A DNA stretch of 64,000 nt from Ascaphus truei (lineage: Eukaryota > Chordata > Amphibia > Anura > Ascaphidae), in contig WSYH01000841.1 of NCBI GenBank assembly GCA_036426205.1, forward strand, positions 1 to 64,000. The letters run 5' to 3'. The position numbers and the translations under genes were made by a program. Below the pieces are notes generated by a model, which saw only the letters and a list, made by a program, of their open reading frames with translations, ran no database searches and was not told the origin of the DNA. How positions within the stretch are numbered: position 1 is the stretch's first letter; every line of letters begins with the position of its first letter. Positions 58,221 through 64,000 of the stretch are shown piece after piece.

Positions 58221-58678
58221 CGATTGGATCCAGCTCCAGTGATGACGTCTCACCCTTGGATGAATACAGTCGGGTGGGCCCGTCCGCCATCGTGCGGGTC
58301 CTGCTAGAGGGAGTATACGCATCTGCTTTGTTGGACACAGGATCTCAGGTGACCATAATATACCGAACATTCTACGATCAACACCTCACTCATCGACCCT
58401 TGCGGTCCGCAGAGCATATGAAGGTGAGGGGGCTGAGCAATGAAGATTACCCCATTGATGGGATCGTACAGGTCAAATTGGAGATAGTCCAACTGAATAC
58501 CGGCAAGACACACCCCATGCATATAGAAGCCATGGTATGCCCTGAACCCCAAGAGCAGTGCAAGTACCCAATCATCCTGGGAACCAATACCGACATAGTG
58601 CGAGCTGTAATCAGGGCATACTTGAGAGACCAACGAACTGCCTATGGCCAACCCAATACTCGATCCTGGCCTGCGTGA
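58181..58678 (+). pseudogene. protease of the PNMA-Gag gypsy element
   Basis: The frame overlaps the gag end, as in many gypsy elements that shift frame between gag and pol. It contains VRVLLEGVYASALLDTGSQV (catalytic Asp-Thr-Gly), then TIIYRTFYDQHL and KYPIILGTNTDIVR. A frameshift near 58655 breaks the join to the next part. Confidence 0.8.
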
Positions 58679-60007
58679 GGAGTGCAACCGGTTGTATGCT
58701 TTAGAGCGTCACGGGAACCTCTATAATCGTCAACGCGGACTGACGACCATTTTACCAGGAGGAGTGCAGCGTATGGCCGTCTGGTGCTGCTATCCTGATC
58801 GAGATGAGACCGACCATCTTTTCTCTCTGGAGAGTACCCCTGAGGAAGATGTTCCGAGAGGGTATAGGGTAATACCCGAAGTGAGAGAATGGACGACTAA
58901 AATTCCTCTACGCACCTATGTATATGTTCAGAATATTTCTCCATTCCCGATGGACCTCGATGCAGGACAGAGTTTGGGCCGCATATATCCGGTCAGCCCT
59001 GTGGAAACAGTGCCACAGGTGAACGCCGCTGCAGTGGGTGAGCCCCTCGTCGACCTGGACTTCAACTTTGGAGATTCGGCACTGCCAACTGAGTGGAAAG
59101 GTCGACTGACATCCAAGTTGAATGAACGACGGACTGTGTTTTCCACAAGTGAGATGGATGTGGGTTGCAGTTGCAGCGCCCAACACACCATTAGATCGAG
59201 TGATGGCACACCGTTCCGTGAACGCTCTCATCGCCTCGCCCCCAGGGATGTGGACGACGTAAGGAACATCCTGAAAGAAATGGAAACCGCTGGGATTTTG
59301 ACGGAGTCTCGTTGTCCTCACCCATAGTGGTGGTAAGAAAGAAGAATGGATCCGTAAGACTGTGTGTCGATTATCGGACCCTGAACAATCGTACGGTACC
59401 CGACCAATACAACCTTCCTCGCATTGAAGAGATTCTGAATGTGCTAACCGGGAGCCAATGGTTCAGTGTTCTCGACTTACGATCTGGGTACTACCAGGTA
59501 CCCATGAGTGTAGAGGACCAGGAAAAGACAGCCTTCGTCTGCCCTCTGGGTTTCTATCAATTTATGCGTATGCCCCAAGGCATATGTGGGGCCCCTGCTA
59601 CCTTCCAGCGACTGATGGAGAAAACCATCAGAGACATGAACCCTTGGGAGTGTCTAGTCTACCTGGACGACATTATTGTCTTCGGAAAGACGCTGGAAGA
59701 GCATGAAGAACGGTTGCTGAAGGTGATAGACCGTCTGGGTAAAGGAGGGTTGAAGTTGTCACTCGACAAGTGCCGGTTCTATCACACCTCGGTGACGTAC
59801 GTGGGGCACATCGTGTCTGCACAAGGAATTGCCACCGATCCAGCTAAAGTAGAAGCGGTAGTGAACTGGCCTCGTCCTGAGAATGTCATGGAGCTACGAT
59901 CCTTCCTGGGCTTCTGTGGATATTACCGTTGCTTTGTGAAGGGGTACTCTAGTCGAGCTAAACCCCTCAACAATCTCTTGAAGATATATCCTGAAGATAC
60001 AGGATGA
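58644..60007 (+). pseudogene. linker and reverse transcriptase, PNMA-Gag gypsy element
   Basis: The linker (GGVQRMAVWCCYPDRDETDH, IPLRTYVYVQNISPFPMDLD) leads to FRERSHRLAPRDVDDVRNIL. A frameshift near 59310 follows. The RT then shows [69 protein letters not shown] and the catalytic YLDD (59660-59671), with VTYVGHIVSAQGIATDPAKV after it. A TGA at 60005-60007 ends the frame. All RT core motifs are otherwise intact. Confidence 0.85.
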
Positions 60008-60763
60008 AAAGCCACTTCGGTCCGTCAGCCGTTCGGTGATAAGTGGACGTCCGAATGTGTACGGGCCTTCCTAAATTTGAAGAAAAGTCTGATGGAAGCC
60101 CCGGTGCTTGCATACGCTGATCCGGAACAACCCTACGTTCTGCACGTGGATACCAGTCTCAATGGACTGGGTGCCGTTTTACATCAAAAGCACACCGAAG
60201 GTCTTTGGCCTGTAGCCTACGTTAGCCACAGTCTGACACCCAGTGAGCAGAAATACCCCATACACAAGTTAGAGTTCCTGGCTCTGAAATGGGCGATCAC
60301 AGAAAAACTCCATGATTATCTGTACGGTGTTACATTTGAGGTAAGGACGAACAACAATCCCCTCACGTACATTCAGACTTCCGCCAAATTGGATGCATCA
60401 GGTCACCGATGGCTGGCAGCCCTATACAATTACCAATTTGCTCTGAAGTATAAGCCGGGGCCTTTGAACATCGGAGCTGACGCTTTATCCCGACAACCAG
60501 GACTAAGTGCTACTCCAGATAATGATGAGTGGGAAGAAATCCCCGGATCCGGGATGCGAGCTATGTGTAGCACAGCCGCCATCATCAACGATCAAGTGGC
60601 CTTCTCAGAACTACGGATTGCGGACTCCTTAGTATGCCAGTTGCAGGCTATCCCAGCTGCCTACTGCGATCTAAAGGGGATGAATATAACCCACAACAAG
60701 GTAATACGATTGAAGGATCTGGTGGACTACCAAGTGAGGGATCCGTTAATCCCAGAGACCTGA
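60008..60763 (+). pseudogene. RNase H, PNMA-Gag gypsy element
   Basis: Same frame as the RT after the TGA: TSECVRAFLNLKKSLMEAPV, LHVDTSLNGLGAVLHQKH, IHKLEFLALKWAITEKLHDY, RTNNNPLTYIQTSAKLDASG and PLNIGADALSRQPG. The usual TDASG motif reads VDTSLNG, and the usual TD of the TDNNPL motif reads TNNNPL, so the last acidic residue is lost. It ends at 60763, and the frame changes before integrase. Confidence 0.8.
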
Positions 60764-62254
60764 TCGCTTCGCTAATGCGTGAGGTGGACAAGTTTGAAAT
60801 TGACAACTGCTTGCTCTATTGAGTAGTACAATATCACAACCACCCTGATAGGCGACAATTGGTCTTACCTCAGAACTTAAGATATATGGTATTGAAGTCT
60901 CTACATGATGAACATGGACATCTCGGGGTAGAGAAGACCTTTGGATTCGTCAGAGACTGCTTCTTCTGGCCCAAGATGCGAGAAGCAATAGAACAACACT
61001 GTCGCCGTTGTTCCCGGTGTATACAATGCAAGACCCTGCCTACCAGAGCAGCGCCCATGGGCCATCTGAAGAGTTCTGGCCCAATGGACCTGGTGTGTAT
61101 GGACTTTCTGTGCATCGAGCCCGATACTCAAGGAATATGTAACGTGCTGGTCATTACGGACCATTATACCCGGTACGCTCAGGCCTTCCCCACTAAAGAC
61201 CAGAAAGCCATCACTGTAGCACAAATACTATGGGATAAGTATTTAGTTCACTACGGCCTTCCAAACCGGCTTCACTCAGACCAAGGTCGAGATTTTGAGA
61301 GCACTGATCCGGGAATTGCTCAAAACGCTGAACATCGCTAAATCGCGGACGACTCCGTACCATCCCAAAGGAGACGCTTTGCCAGAACCATTTAATAGGA
61401 CCTTATTGGACATGCTTGGAACCCTAAAGGGTGCTCAGAAGACCGAATGGAGTCGACATGTGGAGGCCCTGGTCCACGCGTACAACTGTACCCGCCACGA
61501 GTCAACTGGATTCTCCCCATACTTCCTTATGTTTGGACAAGAGGCGAGACTGCCAGTAGATGTACGTCTTCGAGTTTCAACGAATGGGATACACAATGCT
61601 ACCCATTTCAAATATGTGCAAAGACTTAAGGACAATTTGCAACAGGCTTACCAGCAGGCTGAGAAGTCTACAGCTAAACTGAACGCGGACAATAAAAGAC
61701 GATACGACCATAAAGTCAAACATCGGGAGCTTCGTCCTGGGGACGCTGTGTTGCTTCGTAATCTGGGAGTTCCCGGAAAACATAAATTGGCGGACCGATG
61801 GTGAGATGGTGTATATGAGGTAGAGTCACAGATGCCTGGCCTCCCGGTCTATCGCATCAAAGACACTGAAGGCCGGGTAAAGGTCTGGCATCGTAATCAT
61901 CTTCTCCCCATTCCACAAGTGGGAGGCGAGGAAGCAGAAATACTGGCCACACCGCTGAACGGTGAGCCAGAGTTGTCAGAGATTGGGCAAGAGACTGTAA
62001 ATCATATCAACTCTGAGACTCCCGAAGATCCTATGGAAGAACCCTCTCAAAGGGACCCTCCCACTGAAGGGGCATCTCCCGGAGTAGCTACGGGTAAAGG
62101 GCCCCTTAGGCCAACACCTACTAAGGTGGCTTCAGAAGGCTTGCCTTTGGATCCACAGAGCCCGTGCTTTGAGCCAAACAGAGACTGTTCAGAGACATTT
62201 CTCCCCTCAAGGGAAGAATCTGAGCCTCAGGACTGTACCTATTACTCCCCATAG
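60764..62254 (+). pseudogene. integrase and C-terminal tail, PNMA-Gag gypsy element
   Basis: Zinc finger HDEHGHLGVEKTFGFVRDCF, then CRRCSRCIQCK. The core has Asp in VCMDFLCIE, Asp in LHSDQGRDF and, after a frameshift near 61285, Glu in DALPEPFNRTLLDMLGTLK. It continues HVEALVHAYNCTRHESTGFS and LRPGDAVLLRN. A TGA at 61802-61804 breaks the end, then MPGLPVYRIKDTEGRVKVWH and RNHLLPIP in the same frame. The acidic, Pro-rich tail runs to 62254. There is no chromodomain. Confidence 0.85.
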
Positions 62255-62550
62255 GGAGTTGCTGAAGAACAGCTCTGTAGGAGCCAAAGAGTAAGGTATC
62301 CTCCAAACCGGGTAACCTATGACCAAATTGGGGCAACCCATTATGAGGCTCAGCAGTGGGCTCACAGCAAAGTGCAGTCTGTAATAGTGATGTTCAATGA
62401 AATGTACAATCTGATATAGAGCTGCCAAGGTGCAAGATTGTGGTTGTTTGCTGCATTTTTATTATATAATGATGTTGTGCAAATTTTCATTATATAACTG
62501 TTGTGTATAGTTATAGTTGTGCTGCCCAAGCGAGGTCGTTGGGGTTTTCA
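62255..62550. other. 3' untranslated stretch of the PNMA-Gag element
   Basis: Between the integrase tail and the polypurine tract. Contains AT-rich ATTATATAATGATG stretches (62458-62500). No gene. Confidence 0.5.
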
Positions 62551-62562
62551 CAAGGGAGAGGA
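62551..62562 (+). other. polypurine tract, PNMA-Gag gypsy element
   Basis: AAGGGAGAGGA immediately before the TGTAGCC start of the LTR. Confidence 0.6.
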
Positions 62563-63683
62563 TGTAGCCGGGTCCCCTCTCTACACAGCGGACCCCTCCA
62601 GGTACTCACCGTGGCGGTCGGGAGTAGGGAGGCCGGTCGCGGGGGAGGTGTGGGGGTGTGTGCGCACATGGCGCGCGCCTCGTTAGGTATGGTAGGGGTT
62701 GCCAGATCTGGTGCGGCAATTGCGGAGGCTCCGGCGGCTCGGTAGAGTGCAGGGTGCCACGATGTTGTTTGTTGCACATGCGCAGTACAGTTGTGCGACG
62801 GGATGGCCTCAGTTAGATCACGCAGGCGCAGTTATAGTGCGCGAACCCCCCCACCAATGAGGAGACGGCTCTTGAAAGGGACTACAAGTCCCATGATCCT
62901 CGAGCGCCCCACATGATGCCAGGGAGCCAATAGGGCTGCAGTATCTCCCTGCTCTGAGGGATTGATACATTTCGCGTGCGGAGCCCACGTTAGTCAAGAC
63001 CAGGAAGAGTTAGGGGTAGGAGGTGAGTGCAGGGGTCTGTGACCCGCTGCATTAGGCCAGCGGCCCCCTCGGCCCCAGTGAGGTCCTGAGTCACACATTA
63101 TAGCTTGTTGTGCTTCAGGGACAGGCCCTAGGTTAGGGATCCTGCCCCATTAGTGATATTGGCAGTTAGGGACACAGCGGACGTTGCGCTTCCCGCAAAG
63201 AGGCTTGGGCTCAAGCCTACTCCATTGAGAGAGCAGGACTATCTCCAGGGTTAGATCGCCCCTGATGGATCCCCGCGCTGGGGGAAACCAGAACGTCGTG
63301 CAGGAGATCGGCGGACCCTTTGTGAAGATCTTTTAAAGCCCAGGTGCCGTCGCACTGGGCAGGTATCGTTATAAGTGAACTCACACATAGTGGCAGCGCT
63401 GACCACGGGACAAGGATATGGTGTGGACACGGTGCGGGGGTACACGGTGGTGGGCCCGGGGTATATACTCCTAAGTGGGAGTGGAAGACATTGGGGACTG
63501 TGAACACGGTGTGGCGTTATCACCCCTGGGAAGTAGTGTCACAAGGTGATATTGAGGTAGATGCATGTGTATTGTGTGATGTTATCTGCATATAGTAAAC
63601 CTGGGTTATATATACCTTTGGTGTATGTGGTTAATATATGTGGGTCCTGTGTGGGGTACATTCTACACTCCTAGAATCCTACA
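62563..63683 (+). other. 3' LTR of the PNMA-Gag gypsy element
   Basis: Starts TGTAGCCGGGTCCCC after the polypurine tract and ends AATCCTACA at 63683 (1121 bp). TGTAG and CTACA form the short inverted ends. GC-rich promoter-like sequence lies near 62600-62720, and an ATATATA run at 63609-63615. A matching 5' LTR is not in the window. Confidence 0.6.
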
Positions 63684-64000
63684 TAGGTGGAGGCGCTGTA
63701 AGGAAGATCATTTCAGAGGATTCACCCCAGGTTCCCATCAGCGGAGGCTCAGGCCTCCTGTGAACCTGCAGGTATACGCACCACACCTGGTAATATATAG
63801 GTTCCCCCTCACATGCACTCTATCTGCGATTGGGGTAGGGGGAATATCTGTTACACTAATAAGGATCAAGAGACATTGCAATAGGAATTCTAGTAGTTTA
63901 AAGCCTCAGATTCATTTAACGGGTTAAAAAATGTTTTTCTCTTCAGAAAAAGGGTTAATTTTCCCCCCTTGTTCCCCCCAAATTCTGTATCACATACACA
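63684..64000 (+). other. leader-like sequence after the LTR
   Basis: TAGGTGGAGGCGCTGTAAGG follows the LTR and looks like a primer-binding and leader region, so a second element may start here. A similar TAGTGGCAGCGCTGACC occurs at 63387. No coding sequence is seen before the window ends. Confidence 0.35.

Overview
The window looks like intronic DNA of a vertebrate, most likely an amphibian (frog-like). It holds Ty3/gypsy elements of three kinds (Gmr1-like, Sushi-like chromovirus, PNMA-type Gag), CR1, L2-like and L1 LINE pieces, a DIRS-like piece, a tRNA/L2-tail SINE and many minisatellites. There is no bacterial signal: no operons, no CRISPR array, no rRNA. The long open frames are retroelement debris or stop-free satellites.

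Host gene. Four short, phase-compatible exons on the + strand (24555-24630, 29010-29116, 37317-37406, 45069-45124) have consensus AG/GT borders. They encode consecutive pieces of an IQCA1/DRC11-type protein (IQ and AAA domain-containing, nexin-dynein regulatory complex of motile cilia). They cover the charged, Lys-rich stretch ahead of the AAA+ domain. Earlier and later exons are not visible, so the rest of the window is intron or flank.

Layout. 1-14897: a roughly 6.27-kb composite repeat, made of a Gmr1-like element (LTR end-gag-PR-IN-RT) joined to about 2.6 kb of 31-bp minisatellite and present about 2.4 times. 14898-24554: simple repeats, L1 pieces, a CR1 LINE, a Sushi-like gag-PR-RT-RH with a SINE inside its LTR, and a long polypyrimidine tract ending at the first exon. 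24631-45068: introns with minisatellites, a (GT)n/(AC)n block, copies of a TIR element whose ends begin TGTCAC, a minus-strand Gmr1-like element with SCAN-like gag, L1 ORF1, an L2-like LINE and a 3.9-kb array of 75-bp units. 45125-52835: a minisatellite, a duplicated block, a DIRS-like fragment, and TIR elements, one carrying a nested fold-back. 52836-64000: a Gmr1-like LTR-gag (minus), a Sushi-like integrase with chromodomain and LTR, then an almost full-length gypsy element with PNMA-like Gag.

Sequence quality. Three stretches (about 4055-14897, 40790-44470 and 47385-50222) are dense in single-base indels, while their flanks are clean. They look like unpolished long-read gap fills. The third re-copies both of its clean flanks, so about 2.8 kb is probably a false duplication. 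The copy number of the 6.27-kb repeat is therefore uncertain.
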